This document shows, in pieces, positions 16,822 through 25,440 of a stretch of 64,000 nt of DNA. Source of the stretch: 3-1-20CM-4-69-9 sp963833655 (GTDB taxonomy: Bacteria; Actinomycetota; Thermoleophilia; Gaiellales; Gaiellaceae); the NCBI GenBank assembly GCA_963833655.1, contig CAWHYL010000005.1, positions 677,223-741,222 of the forward strand, given 5' to 3'. How positions within the stretch are numbered: position 1 is the stretch's first letter; each line of letters starts with the position of its first letter. The position numbers were made by a program, and so were the translations under genes. The notes beneath the pieces were generated by a model. It saw only the letters and a program-made list of their open reading frames with translations. It was not told where the DNA came from and ran no database searches.

Positions 16822-17966
16822 TGGACTTCGAGACCCGTGCGATCCACGAGGGACAGGAGCCGGATCCGACGACGGGCGCCGTGACGGTGCCGATCTACCA
16901 GACCTCGACCTACGTGCAGGAGGCGGTCGGCGAACACAAGGGCTATGACTACTCGCGCGTCGGAAATCCGACGCGGACGGCGCTGCAGCTCTGCCTCGCG
17001 TCGCTCGAGTCGGCGGAGCACGGGCTCGCGTTCGCCTCCGGCCTCGGCGCGGTGACGACGATCATGCACCTCGTCTCGCCGGGCGACCGCATCGTCTCCG
17101 TCAACGACGTCTACGGCGGTGTCTACCGGATGTTCTCCCAGGTGTACGAGCCGAAGGGCTACGAGTTCACGTGGCTGCCGGCAGCCGAGATCGGCGGCAA
17201 CCTCGCCGAGCACCTGGACGAACGGACGCGGATCGTGTGGCTCGAGACGCCGACGAATCCGCTCCTCAACGTCATCGACATCCGCTCGGCGGCCGAGGCC
17301 GCGCACGCGGCAGGCGCACTCGTCGTCGTCGACAACACGTTTGCGACGCCGTACCTGCAGCGGCCGCTCGAGCTCGGGGCCGACATCGTCGTCCACTCGA
17401 CGACGAAGTACCTCGGCGGCCACTCCGACGTCGTCGGCGGCTTTGCGGCGACGAACGACCCGACGATCGCCGAGCGGCTGCAGTTCCTGCAGAAGTCGCT
17501 CGGCGCCGTGCCCGGGCCGTTCGACTGCTGGCTCGTCCTCCGTGGCATCAAGACGCTCGCAGTGCGGATGCAGCGGCACAGCGACAACGCCGAGGTGGTG
17601 GCGCTGTCGCTCTCGCGCCATCCGCTCGTCGAGCGCGTGCTGTATCCCGGCCTGCCCTCCCATCCGGGACACGAAATCGCGGCGAAGCAGATGCGGCACT
17701 TCGGCGGGATGATCTCCTTCCTCGTCGAGTCCGAAGAGGAGGCGGTGGGGCTCGTGGCGCGCACGAAGATCTTCAAGCTGGCGGAATCTCTCGGCGGCGT
17801 CGAGAGCCTGATCGAGCATCCGGCCCGGATGACGCACGCGTCGACGGCAGACGCGCCGTTTGCCGCGCCGAGGAACCTGATCAGGCTGTCCGTCGGGCTC
17901 GAGTCCGCGGAGGATCTCGTGGCTGATCTCGAGGCGGCGCTCGTCCGGTCGGCGACGCACGCTTAG
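16821..17966 (+). CDS. Cystathionine gamma-synthase/gamma-lyase (Cys/Met PLP family)
   Basis: 381 aa. MDFETRAIHEGQEPDPTTGAV, PIYQTSTYVQE, the PLP-stacking Tyr in YDYSRVGNPT, ETPTNPLLNVIDI, DNTFATPYLQRPLELGADIV and the PLP lysine in VHSTTKYLGGHSD (about K196). The family cannot be split into synthase (MetB) and lyase (MccB/CTH) by eye. The cystathionine beta-synthase at 11.2 kb favours the lyase, making cysteine from homocysteine. Ends just before the MBL gene. Confidence 0.92.
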   Translation: MDFETRAIHEGQEPDPTTGAVTVPIYQTSTYVQEAVGEHKGYDYSRVGNPTRTALQLCLASLESAEHGLAFASGLGAVTTIMHLVSPGDRIVSVNDVYGGVYRMFSQVYEPKGYEFTWLPAAEIGGNLAEHLDERTRIVWLETPTNPLLNVIDIRSAAEAAHAAGALVVVDNTFATPYLQRPLELGADIVVHSTTKYLGGHSDVVGGFAATNDPTIAERLQFLQKSLGAVPGPFDCWLVLRGIKTLAVRMQRHSDNAEVVALSLSRHPLVERVLYPGLPSHPGHEIAAKQMRHFGGMISFLVESEEEAVGLVARTKIFKLAESLGGVESLIEHPARMTHASTADAPFAAPRNLIRLSVGLESAEDLVADLEAALVRSATHA

Positions 17967-17967
17967 G

Positions 17968-18792
17968 GTCACGGAACCGCTCGACCTTCGCCACCTCGGC
18001 GCACCGCGCGTCATCGGGTCGTATCTCGTCGACACCGACGACGGCCCGGCCCTCTTCGACTGCGGCCCGACGACGTGCGTCGAGGCGCTGAAGGACGGGC
18101 TGCGCTCGCGCGGGCTCGCGCTCGAGGACATCCGCCACCTGCTGCTCTCGCACATCCACCTCGACCACGCGGGGGCTGCCGGCGTCCTCGTGCGCGAGCA
18201 TCCGGCGCTCGAGGTGCACGTCTCGGCGATCGGCGCGCCGCACCTGGCCGATCCGAGCCGCCTCGAGGCGAGCGCGCGACGCCTCTACGTCGACGCCTTC
18301 GACCGCCTCTGGGGCGAGCTCGCGCCCGTGCCGGAGGCGAACGTCCGTGTCGTCGGCGACCGCGTGCTCGGGCTCGATTGCTTCCCGACGCCCGGGCACG
18401 CGACGCATCACGTCTGCTACCTCTCGCCGGACGGGACCCTGTATGCCGGCGATGCAGCGGGCGTGCGTATTCAGCCGCACGACGAGGTGCTTCCACCGAC
18501 GCCGCCGCCGGAGTTCGATCTCGAGACGTGGCTGCGGACGCTCGACGAGATCGAGCGGCGTGCCCCGGCACGCCTCGCGCTCATCCACTTCGGTGTCGCC
18601 GACGACGTCTCGCGTCACATCGACGAGCTTCGCCGGCGGCTGGAAGGGTGGGTCGCGCTCGAGGGTGTAACAGAAGAGGAATTCACGAGGACTGTCGGGC
18701 GGGACATGGACGAGAGCTACGAGCGGGCGATGCCGTTCTGGCAGTCGTACGCGGGCCTGAAGCGGTACTGGGAGAAGCGCCGTGGGACGTAA
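17968..18792 (+). CDS. Metallo-beta-lactamase-fold hydrolase (start unclear)
   Basis: About 274 aa. Zn-binding LLLSHIHLDHAGAAG (HxHxDH), then PGHATHHVCYL, LYAGDAAGVRI and LIHFGVADD supply the remaining ligands. The C-terminal helices resemble glyoxalase II-like or lactonase-like proteins; substrate unknown. Conserved sequence starts right after the metB-type stop (TEPLDLRHLGAPRVIGSYLVD), yet there is no ATG, GTG or TTG in frame before the GTG at 18190, which would delete the metal site. The start is therefore non-canonical, or there is a sequencing or real frameshift at about 17960. The start given is the first codon after the upstream stop. Confidence 0.8.
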   Translation, partial: VTEPLDLRHLGAPRVIGSYLVDTDDGPALFDCGPTTCVEALKDGLRSRGLALEDIRHLLLSHIHLDHAGAAGVLVREHPALEVHVSAIGAPHLADPSRLEASARRLYVDAFDRLWGELAPVPEANVRVVGDRVLGLDCFPTPGHATHHVCYLSPDGTLYAGDAAGVRIQPHDEVLPPTPPPEFDLETWLRTLDEIERRAPARLALIHFGVADDVSRHIDELRRRLEGWVALEGVTEEEFTRTVGRDMDESYERAMPFWQSYAGLKRYWEKRRGT

Positions 18793-19987
18793 CTTCTTCC
18801 TGCTGCTGGCTGCGCGCGCGATTTCGTACTTCGGGACGTACCTCGCGCCGATCGCGGTTGCGTTCGCCGTGCTCGACCTCACGGGCTCGGCCACCGACAC
18901 CGGCATCGCGTTCGCGTGCTGGACGGTCGCTCAGGTTGCGACGCTGCTGGTCGGCGGCGTCGTCGCCGACCGCCTGCCGCGGCGCGTCGTCATGGTTGCC
19001 TCCGACGTCGCAAACGTCTTCGTGCGCACGACGATGGGCGTGTTGCTCGTGACCGGACATGCGCAGGTCTGGCACCTGTTCGTCCTGCAGGCGCTCGGCG
19101 GCGCCGCGACGGCGTTCTACTCGCCCGCCTCGAGCGGGCTCGTGCCCGCGGTCGTGGAGCCCGCGCGGCTCCAGCAAGCCAACGCGCTGATGGGGATCGC
19201 GCGCTACGTCTCGTTCCCGCTGGGCGCAGCCACGGGCGGCGCGATCGTGGCGACGATCGGGCCCGGCGCGGCACTGCTCGTCGACGCCGGCTCGTACGCG
19301 GCGAGCGCGCTGCTGCTGTTCGCAATCAGCCTCCCCGCGCGTGCACGGAAAGCAACGGCGCCGAACTTCCTGCACGAGCTGCGCGAGGGTTGGCAGGCAT
19401 GGACCGAGCACACCTGGGTGTGGCTGCTGAACGTCTGGATCGCGCTGTACTTCCTGATCACGTACGCGCCGTTCTTCGTGCTCGGACCGTACATCGCGAA
19501 GCACGACCTCGGCGGGGCGGCGCAGTGGGGGACGGTCGTCACGGGCGAGGGGATCGGTGCCTTGCTCGGCGCGCTCGTCGGGCTGCGCATGCGCCCAGCG
19601 CGGCCATGGGTGATGGTCGGTGGGATCTTCGCGCTCACCTCCCTGCAGAGCATCCTGCTCGCGGCGCACGCGTCGTTCGTCCTGATCGCGGCCGCGGCCG
19701 TGATCGCCGGCTTCTCGTTCTCGCTCGGCTCCGTCATCTTCGAGACGGGCGTGCAGCGGGCGATCGCGCCCGACAAGCTCAGCCGCGTCAGCGCCTACAG
19801 CTGGATGTGCTCCATGGTCTTCCTGCCGCTCGGCTACGCGCTCGCAGGCCCGATCGCCGCGGCCGTCGGCATGTCGGCGTACCTCGTCTTCGGCGCCGTC
19901 TGGATCCTCCTCACGACGGCGGTCGTCGTCGCCGTCCCGGCGGTCAGGAACTACCGCCTGCCGGCCGCCGCGATGGCGACCTCGTAG
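18782..19987 (+). CDS. MFS transporter (enterobactin/macrolide-exporter-like)
   Basis: 401 aa with about 11-12 helices. LLAARAISYFGTYLAPIAVAFAVL opens helix 1; the helix 2-3 loop GGVVADRLPRRVVMVASD is the MFS motif A. QALGGAATAFYSPASSGLVPAVV is typical of the DHA3/MefA-like exporters (MFS_3). Likely a small-molecule efflux pump. GTG start overlaps the MBL gene by 11 nt, so they are coupled. Its last 37 nt overlap the convergent glycosyltransferase gene. Confidence 0.87.
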   Translation: MGRNFFLLLAARAISYFGTYLAPIAVAFAVLDLTGSATDTGIAFACWTVAQVATLLVGGVVADRLPRRVVMVASDVANVFVRTTMGVLLVTGHAQVWHLFVLQALGGAATAFYSPASSGLVPAVVEPARLQQANALMGIARYVSFPLGAATGGAIVATIGPGAALLVDAGSYAASALLLFAISLPARARKATAPNFLHELREGWQAWTEHTWVWLLNVWIALYFLITYAPFFVLGPYIAKHDLGGAAQWGTVVTGEGIGALLGALVGLRMRPARPWVMVGGIFALTSLQSILLAAHASFVLIAAAAVIAGFSFSLGSVIFETGVQRAIAPDKLSRVSAYSWMCSMVFLPLGYALAGPIAAAVGMSAYLVFGAVWILLTTAVVVAVPAVRNYRLPAAAMATS

Positions 19988-20988
19988 GCGGCGAGGTAGT
20001 CCCGGACCATCCGCTCGGGCGAGAACTCCTGCTCGACGTAGTGCCGGAGCTCGAGCGGATCGAGCGCATCGGCGCGCTCGAGCGCGGCCGGCATCTCCGT
20101 GTAGCTGTCGACGATGATGCCGCTGCGGCCGTCCTCGATGACTTCCGGGACGGCGCCCCAGCGCGTCGCGATCACCGGCGTGCCGCATGCCATCGACTCG
20201 ATCATCACCAGGCCGAATGGCTCCTCCCACTCGATCGGGAACAGCGTGGCGCGCGCGTCCTGGAGGAGCTCGACCTTCTCGCCGTGCGTGACCTCGCCGA
20301 GATATTCGATGCCGTCGACGAGGTGCGGCTCGACGAGCTCGTGGAAGTACTCGCGTTCCTTCGGCTCCTGCATCTTCCCGGCGATCTTGAGCGGCAGACC
20401 CGTCTGCATCGCGACGGCGACCGCCCGGTGTGCGCCCTTGTCGGGGCTCAGCCGGCCGAGGAAGAGGAGGTAGCTGCCGCGGTGCGGCTTGCACGGATAG
20501 ACCGAGAAGTCGAGTGCGTTGAAGCAGTTCCCGACCCAGTTCAGGTTCGGCAGCGGCTTGCGCTGGTTCATCGAGATCGAGATCAGGCCGACCTGCGGCG
20601 CGACCTTCGCGATCAGCTCGTAGATCTCGCCCGGCTCGCCGTCGAGCGGGCCGTGCACAGTGTGGACGAGCGGTGTCGAGGTCGTCGCACCGAGCACCGC
20701 GCCGAGCATGCCGGTGTGGTCGTTGATGATGTCGAACTCGTCGGCGCGCGCGAAACAGGAGAGGTCGTGCTTCAGCTCCCAGAACGTGCGCCCGATCTGC
20801 CGGCTCGGCGCCACCGGGAAGACAGCCGCGAGCTTCGCCTTGGTGCGCGAATCGCCCGAAGCAAACAGCGTCACGTCGTGTCCGGCATCGACCAGGCCAT
20901 CAGCCAGCAGCGCAACCACCCACTCGATGCCGCCGTAGCCCGTCGGCGGGACCGCGAACCACGCGGGCGCGAGGATGGCGATCCTCAC
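19951..20988 (-). CDS. GT4-family glycosyltransferase
   Basis: 345 aa GT-B enzyme. N-terminal Rossmann MRIAILAPAWFAVPPTGYGGIEW, a middle LVHTVHGPLDG, and donor domain LLFLGRLSPDKG, IAGKM and EEPFGLVMIESMACGTPVIA (the EX7E motif). Donor and acceptor unknown. GTG 20988 overlaps the stop of the upstream debranching-type enzyme (GTGA). The pair may act on the same alpha-glucan or trehalose-type compound, which is inference from context. Confidence 0.88.
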   Translation of the reverse strand: MRIAILAPAWFAVPPTGYGGIEWVVALLADGLVDAGHDVTLFASGDSRTKAKLAAVFPVAPSRQIGRTFWELKHDLSCFARADEFDIINDHTGMLGAVLGATTSTPLVHTVHGPLDGEPGEIYELIAKVAPQVGLISISMNQRKPLPNLNWVGNCFNALDFSVYPCKPHRGSYLLFLGRLSPDKGAHRAVAVAMQTGLPLKIAGKMQEPKEREYFHELVEPHLVDGIEYLGEVTHGEKVELLQDARATLFPIEWEEPFGLVMIESMACGTPVIATRWGAVPEVIEDGRSGIIVDSYTEMPAALERADALDPLELRHYVEQEFSPERMVRDYLAAYEVAIAAAGRR

Positions 20989-23057
20989 GCGGCGTCCACC
21001 CGCACGGTGCCGTCCTCGAGTCGTGCGTCCCAGAGCGTCCCGAACGCGCGGATGCCGGAGAGGCGGATCGCTCCAGCCCATGAGGGCAGCTCCGGCGGCG
21101 CGACCGTCTCGAGGGCGTGCCGGCGGCGGTCGGGCTGCAGGCCGAGCAGCGCCTGGAGGAGCAGCACCGGCGTGCCGGCGGCCCATGCCTGCGGCCGCGC
21201 GGCTGTCGGGTAGGCGATCGGGAACGGCGTCTCCGAGCGGCGCATGCCGGCGAACACCTCCGGCAGCTGGTAGTCGAAGTGCTGCGCCGCCGTGAGCATG
21301 CGCTGAACGACGCGTTGCGCCTCGGGCCACCGTGCATAGCGCGCGAGGCCGGCGGCGATCAACGAGTTGTCGTGCGGCCACACGGTGCCATTGTGGTACG
21401 AGAGCGGGTTGTAGCCGGCGTCGGCCGTCGACATCGTCCGGACGCCCCACCCCGACCAGAGGTCGTCGCCCATCAGCTGGTCGACGACAGCATCGACGCG
21501 TCTCGGGGGGACGATGCCGCTCCAGAGAAGGTGGCCGATGTTCGAGCACAGCGAGTCGACCTGCGCCTTGTCGCCGTCGAGCGCAAGCGCGTAGAAGCCG
21601 CCCCGCTCGTCGACCCAGAACGCCTCGTCGAAGCGCTTGCGGAGCTCGTCGGCCTCGCGGTCCAGCCGGTTCGCCAGCTCGCGGTCGCGCCAGACGTCGC
21701 GGGCGAGCTCCGCGATCCGCCGCTTCGCGTCGTAGACGTACCCCTGCACCTCGCACGGCGCGATCGGCGTCTTCGCAAGCGTGCCGTCGTGAAAGCGTTG
21801 CGAGTCCCAGGAGTCCTTCCACGACTGGTTCTCGAGCCCGTGCTCCGTGCGCCGTTCGTATTCGACGAAGCCGTCGCCGTCGCGGTCTCCGTACTTCTCG
21901 ATCCAGTCGAGCGCCGCGAGCGCCGGGCCCTTCAGTTCGCGCACGAGCGCGGCGTCGTCCGTCCAGCGCCAGACCTCCGACAGGAGGATCAGGTAGAGCG
22001 GCGTCGCGTCGAGGGTGCCGTAGTAGCGCTCGTGCCAGGTGCGCGCAGCCTTGCCGTGCCGCACCTCGTGCACGATCTTGCCGGGCTCGGCGTCGCGCGA
22101 CGGGTCATCCTCGTTCGCCTGCAGGTCGGCGAGCACCTCGAGCGCGGTGCGCGCGAGCTCCGGCCCGAACAGCAGCGTCTGCAGGCACGTGATGATCGTG
22201 TCGCGGCCGAACACCGCCATGAACCACGGCACGCCGGCACCCGGCAGCCTTCCGATCGCACCGTTGTCCGAGCGCATGCGCAGGGAAGCAAGGTCGGAGA
22301 CAGACTGTCCGAACGCGCGGGAGAGCGCATCCCACGAGGAGCGAAGCTGCGGCACACGCAGCTGCCACGCCGCGAGTGAGTCGCGGACGCGACCGACCTC
22401 CTCGCCGAAGCGCAGCTCCGCGAAGCGAGGCGCGACGAGCTCTCCGTCGGGTAGCGGGAAGACCTCGACGTGCAGGCCCCAGCGCTCGCGCGGCTCGAGC
22501 GACAGATGGAAGACCATTCTCGAGCCGTCGACCGTGCCGCGTTCGGAGAAGATCACCTGCGTCTTCAACGGGAGGTCGCCGTCGTCGGCGATCAGGAACT
22601 GGTTGCGGTCGGGCTCGTACTCGACCGGTCGCGGCTGCGGCAGCGGCTTCGCGCGCAGCGGGTCGCCGAGCGCGAAGTCGAAATCCTTGACGGCGAAGAT
22701 GTCCGCGAAGTCCGCGCCGACGTCGAGCTCGACGTCGAACTCGACGCGCTCCATGCTTTGGTTCTGGATCGTGAACGAATCCTGCATCCCGTCGCCCACG
22801 AAACGCTCGCGGCGAATCGAGAGAACGTCCGGCGCCAGGCCGTCGGTCAGCGGGTTCCGCATGAAGAACGCGGCCGAGAAGTACTCGATCTTGTCGGACG
22901 AGAGCAGCAGCGGCCGCCGCCCGTTGATCGTCAGCTTGAGCATCGAGAGGAAGCGCGTATCCTCCGTGAACAGGCCTTCGACGTTGCCGTGCAGATCGCC
23001 CAGTCGGTCGCAGATGCAGAAAGTCGCGCCTTCCAGGATGCGGAGCTCGCCGCTCAT
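20985..23057 (-). CDS. Amylo-alpha-1,6-glucosidase / glycogen-debranching-type glycoside hydrolase
   Basis: 690 aa. The N-terminal GDE_N-like beta domain (FCICDRLGDLHGNVEGLFTEDTRFLSML, then beta-rich to about 270) is followed by an (alpha/alpha)6 barrel: PGAGVPWFMAVFGRDTIITCLQ, WHERYYGTLDATPLYLILLSEVWRW, LENQSWKDSWDS and NPLSYHNGTVWPHDNSLIAAGLARY. Acidic residues in GTLDATP and NQSWKDSWDS sit where GH133-like enzymes keep their catalytic acids. ATG 23057 touches the SDR stop (TGATG). Operon SDR - this enzyme - glycosyltransferase. Confidence 0.88.
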   Translation of the reverse strand: MSGELRILEGATFCICDRLGDLHGNVEGLFTEDTRFLSMLKLTINGRRPLLLSSDKIEYFSAAFFMRNPLTDGLAPDVLSIRRERFVGDGMQDSFTIQNQSMERVEFDVELDVGADFADIFAVKDFDFALGDPLRAKPLPQPRPVEYEPDRNQFLIADDGDLPLKTQVIFSERGTVDGSRMVFHLSLEPRERWGLHVEVFPLPDGELVAPRFAELRFGEEVGRVRDSLAAWQLRVPQLRSSWDALSRAFGQSVSDLASLRMRSDNGAIGRLPGAGVPWFMAVFGRDTIITCLQTLLFGPELARTALEVLADLQANEDDPSRDAEPGKIVHEVRHGKAARTWHERYYGTLDATPLYLILLSEVWRWTDDAALVRELKGPALAALDWIEKYGDRDGDGFVEYERRTEHGLENQSWKDSWDSQRFHDGTLAKTPIAPCEVQGYVYDAKRRIAELARDVWRDRELANRLDREADELRKRFDEAFWVDERGGFYALALDGDKAQVDSLCSNIGHLLWSGIVPPRRVDAVVDQLMGDDLWSGWGVRTMSTADAGYNPLSYHNGTVWPHDNSLIAAGLARYARWPEAQRVVQRMLTAAQHFDYQLPEVFAGMRRSETPFPIAYPTAARPQAWAAGTPVLLLQALLGLQPDRRRHALETVAPPELPSWAGAIRLSGIRAFGTLWDARLEDGTVRVDAA

Positions 23058-23794
23058 CAGCTCTCGGTCCGCAGTATGCGCCCGCCGGACGACTGTGCAA
23101 GAGCCTTGACGACGAGCTCGTCGACATTCACGCGCGCGGGTCGCGTGAGGACGAACACGATGCACTCCGCGATGTCCTCCGGCTGCATCGCCTCGACGCC
23201 CTCGTAGACCTTCCGCGCCGTGTGGGCGTCGCCGCGGAAGCGAACGAGCGAGAAGTCCGTCTGCACAAGGCCGGGGTCGACCGTGCAGATGTGAATCGGG
23301 CGGCCGAGCAAGTCCTCACGCAGCGCGTACGTGAAGCCGCGGACGGCGAACTTGGAGGTGACGTAGAGCGACCCCTTCTCGTACGCCTGCCGGCCGGCGA
23401 CGGAGCCGATGTTCACGATGTGCCCGTTGTCGCGGATGTGCGGGAGGCAGAGTCGTGTCATCCGGATCAGCCCGTTGACGTTCGTCTCGAGCACGAGCCG
23501 CTCGTCCTCTTCGCTGCTGCTGTCGAACGGGTCGCGCCCGAGCGCGAGGCCGGCCGCGTTGACGAGGATGTCGATGCCGTCCAGCTCGTCGAGCGTCGCC
23601 TCGACGAAGCGCTCGCAGCTCGCCGGATCGGTCACGTCGAGCTCGAGCGGGACGACCTGAGCTGCGATCCGATCCGTCCGGCGGGCGCCGCCGACAACCC
23701 GCGCGCCCTCCGCGGCCAACGCCTGCGCCGTCGCCGCGCCGATCCCGCTCGACGCGCCGGTGACGACGGCCGCTTTGCCTGCCAGGCTGGGCAC
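23057..23794 (-). CDS. Short-chain dehydrogenase/reductase
   Basis: 245 aa classical SDR. The NADP(H) motif TGASSGIGAATA, ILVNAAGLALGRDP, NIGSVAGRQAYEKGSLYVTSKFAVRGF with catalytic Ser, Tyr and Lys (YxxxK as YVTSK), and PGLVQTDFS. Close to the YdfG-like group acting on small hydroxy acids or serine, but the substrate is not defined. GTG start from the leaderless box upstream. Confidence 0.93.
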   Translation of the reverse strand: MPSLAGKAAVVTGASSGIGAATAQALAAEGARVVGGARRTDRIAAQVVPLELDVTDPASCERFVEATLDELDGIDILVNAAGLALGRDPFDSSSEEDERLVLETNVNGLIRMTRLCLPHIRDNGHIVNIGSVAGRQAYEKGSLYVTSKFAVRGFTYALREDLLGRPIHICTVDPGLVQTDFSLVRFRGDAHTARKVYEGVEAMQPEDIAECIVFVLTRPARVNVDELVVKALAQSSGGRILRTES

Positions 23795-23800
23795 CGGCGG

Positions 23801-23806
23801 ACTCTA
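23801..23806 (-). promoter_or_regulatory. -10 box TAGAGT for the SDR operon
   Basis: On the minus strand, TAGAGT is followed by CCGCCG and then GTG 23794. It sits in the 9-bp gap after the CDF gene stop. Confidence 0.45.
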
Positions 23807-24730
23807 GCGGCGCTCGACCGGCGTGCGGCGCGCGACCGCGTCTCCGAGCGAGACGCGGGTCGTCGCAGGCTCCGCGTGGTCGACCTGCAGCGTCGTGTGC
23901 GTGACGCCGAACCGGTCGGCCACGACCTGCTCGAGTCGGCGGCGTGCGGCGTGACAGTCGGCGCCCGGCTCCACGAGCACGTGCGCAGACAGCGCCGGGA
24001 AGCCACTCGTGACCGTCCAGACGTGGAGGTCGTGCACCTCGACGACCCCGCCTTCGCGGACGAGTGCCTGGCCGATCGCCTCGGGATCGACGTCGTCGGG
24101 TGCGCGCTCGAGGAAGATCTTCGTCGACTCGCGCAAGAGCTGGACGCTCGACCACAGCATCAGCGCCGCGACGAAGAGGCTGGCGATCGGGTCGAGCCGG
24201 TTCCAGCCCGTGGCGAGGATCAGCCCGCCCGCGAGTGCCGCCGCCGCGAACGCGGCCACGTCGGTGGCGACGTGCAGGAAGGCGCCGCGGACGTTGAGGC
24301 TCTCCTTGCTCGCGCGCGCGAGGACGTAGGCTGCCACGAGGCTGGCGAGCGCTCCCGCGAGCGCGACGACCAGGACGACGCCGCCGCGGACGTCATGTGG
24401 ATCGATCAGGCGGTGGATCGCCGACCAGACGATCCACACGGCGAGCAGGCCCAGCGTGATGCCGTTCGCCTGCGCCGCGAGGATCTCGAGGCGGGAGTAG
24501 CCGAACGTCCAGCGGCCCGCCGCAGGCCGCGCCGCCATTCCGGCGGCCAGCATTGCGAAGGCGAGCGCGGCAACGTCGGTGAGCATGTGGCCGGCGTCGG
24601 CGAGCAGTGCAAGCGAATGCGCGAAGACACCGGCGACGACCTCCGCCACCATGATCGACGCGACCAGGCCGAGAGCGATGGTGAGCGCCCGCCGGTCGCC
24701 GACGAGCCTGTGGTCGTGGTCGTGGTGCAC
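23804..24730 (-). CDS. Cation diffusion facilitator (CzcD/ZitB-type Zn/Co/Cd exporter)
   Basis: 308 aa, six helices. The N-terminus MHHDHDHRL is His-rich. Metal sites: SLALLADAGHMLTDVAALA (HxxxD, helix 2) and GAFLHVATDVAAFA (HxxxD, helix 5). The C-terminal cytoplasmic domain, about 215-308, has VHDLHVWTVTSGFPALSAHV. Proton-coupled efflux from the cytosol is established for the family; metal identity is inference. Leaderless GTG start. Confidence 0.94.
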   Translation of the reverse strand: MHHDHDHRLVGDRRALTIALGLVASIMVAEVVAGVFAHSLALLADAGHMLTDVAALAFAMLAAGMAARPAAGRWTFGYSRLEILAAQANGITLGLLAVWIVWSAIHRLIDPHDVRGGVVLVVALAGALASLVAAYVLARASKESLNVRGAFLHVATDVAAFAAAALAGGLILATGWNRLDPIASLFVAALMLWSSVQLLRESTKIFLERAPDDVDPEAIGQALVREGGVVEVHDLHVWTVTSGFPALSAHVLVEPGADCHAARRRLEQVVADRFGVTHTTLQVDHAEPATTRVSLGDAVARRTPVERR

Positions 24731-24736
24731 GTTCAG

Positions 24737-24742
24737 AGCGTA
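24737..24742 (-). promoter_or_regulatory. -10 box TACGCT for the CDF gene
   Basis: Minus-strand TACGCT, then CTGAAC (6 nt), then GTG 24730. It lies between the creatininase-like gene stop and the CDF start. Confidence 0.45.
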
Positions 24743-24743
24743 A

Positions 24744-25427
24744 TTACGACCAGCCGGTTTCGAGCCGCTCGCGCATGAGCTCGACGGCGACAGCCCAGAC
24801 GCGCAGAACGTGCTCGTCCGGGAGCTGGTACGGGCCGCCGAAGGATCCGTCGCCGAGCGCCTCGCGCCACGCAGCCTCGGTCTTCACCGAGGGCCGCGTG
24901 TACGGCGGCTTGCGGCCGGCCGGCGAGTCGACGTCCGCCAGCCGAGTCCACGGGAAGTTCTCGGACCACGAGGCGTGGTCGTAGTCTGCGTCGATCGCCG
25001 CCGCGACCTCGTCCGGCCGGCCGTCCCACACCTCGTGCCAGATGACGTCGGCGCCGGGCGTCGCCTCCGCCCAGGCGAGCGCGGCGTCGGGCTTGTTCCC
25101 GCTGTGGCCGTTCGCGACGAAGAAGCGGCGGAACCCCTGTGCGTGCAGCGAGGTCAAGAGGTCGCGCAGGACGGCGGCGTACGTCTCCGGCTGCAGCGTC
25201 GGACTGCCCGGGAACATGAAGAAGCCGGTGACGCCGTAGGCGAGCACGGGCAGCACCGGAACGCCGAGCGGCTCGGCGGCCTCGACGGCGAGCCGCTCCG
25301 CGATGATGTTGTCGGTCTCGAGCGAGAGGTACGCGTGCTGCTCCGTCGAGCCGACGGGCAGGACGATCCGGTCGTCCCGCGCGAGGTACTCCTCGAGCTG
25401 CATCCAGTTGAGATCGCGGATTCGCAC
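24744..25427 (-). CDS. Creatininase-family amidohydrolase
   Basis: 227 aa. Metal-binding motifs: LPVGSTEQHAYLSLETDNIIAE (Glu, His and Asp ligands) and FFVANGHSGNKPDA (NGHxGN). The family includes creatininase, MftE-like peptidases and the formamidopyrimidine amide hydrolase of F420/riboflavin synthesis in archaea, so the substrate cannot be fixed from sequence. The GTG at 25427 follows TAACGT by 7 nt. Confidence 0.9.
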   Translation of the reverse strand: MRIRDLNWMQLEEYLARDDRIVLPVGSTEQHAYLSLETDNIIAERLAVEAAEPLGVPVLPVLAYGVTGFFMFPGSPTLQPETYAAVLRDLLTSLHAQGFRRFFVANGHSGNKPDAALAWAEATPGADVIWHEVWDGRPDEVAAAIDADYDHASWSENFPWTRLADVDSPAGRKPPYTRPSVKTEAAWREALGDGSFGGPYQLPDEHVLRVWAVAVELMRERLETGWS

Positions 25428-25434
25428 GTACCCA

Positions 25435-25440
25435 ACGTTA
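25435..25440 (-). promoter_or_regulatory. -10 box TAACGT for the creatininase-like gene
   Basis: Minus-strand TAACGT partly overlaps the stop of the upstream phosphotransferase gene, 7 nt before GTG 25427. Confidence 0.45.
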
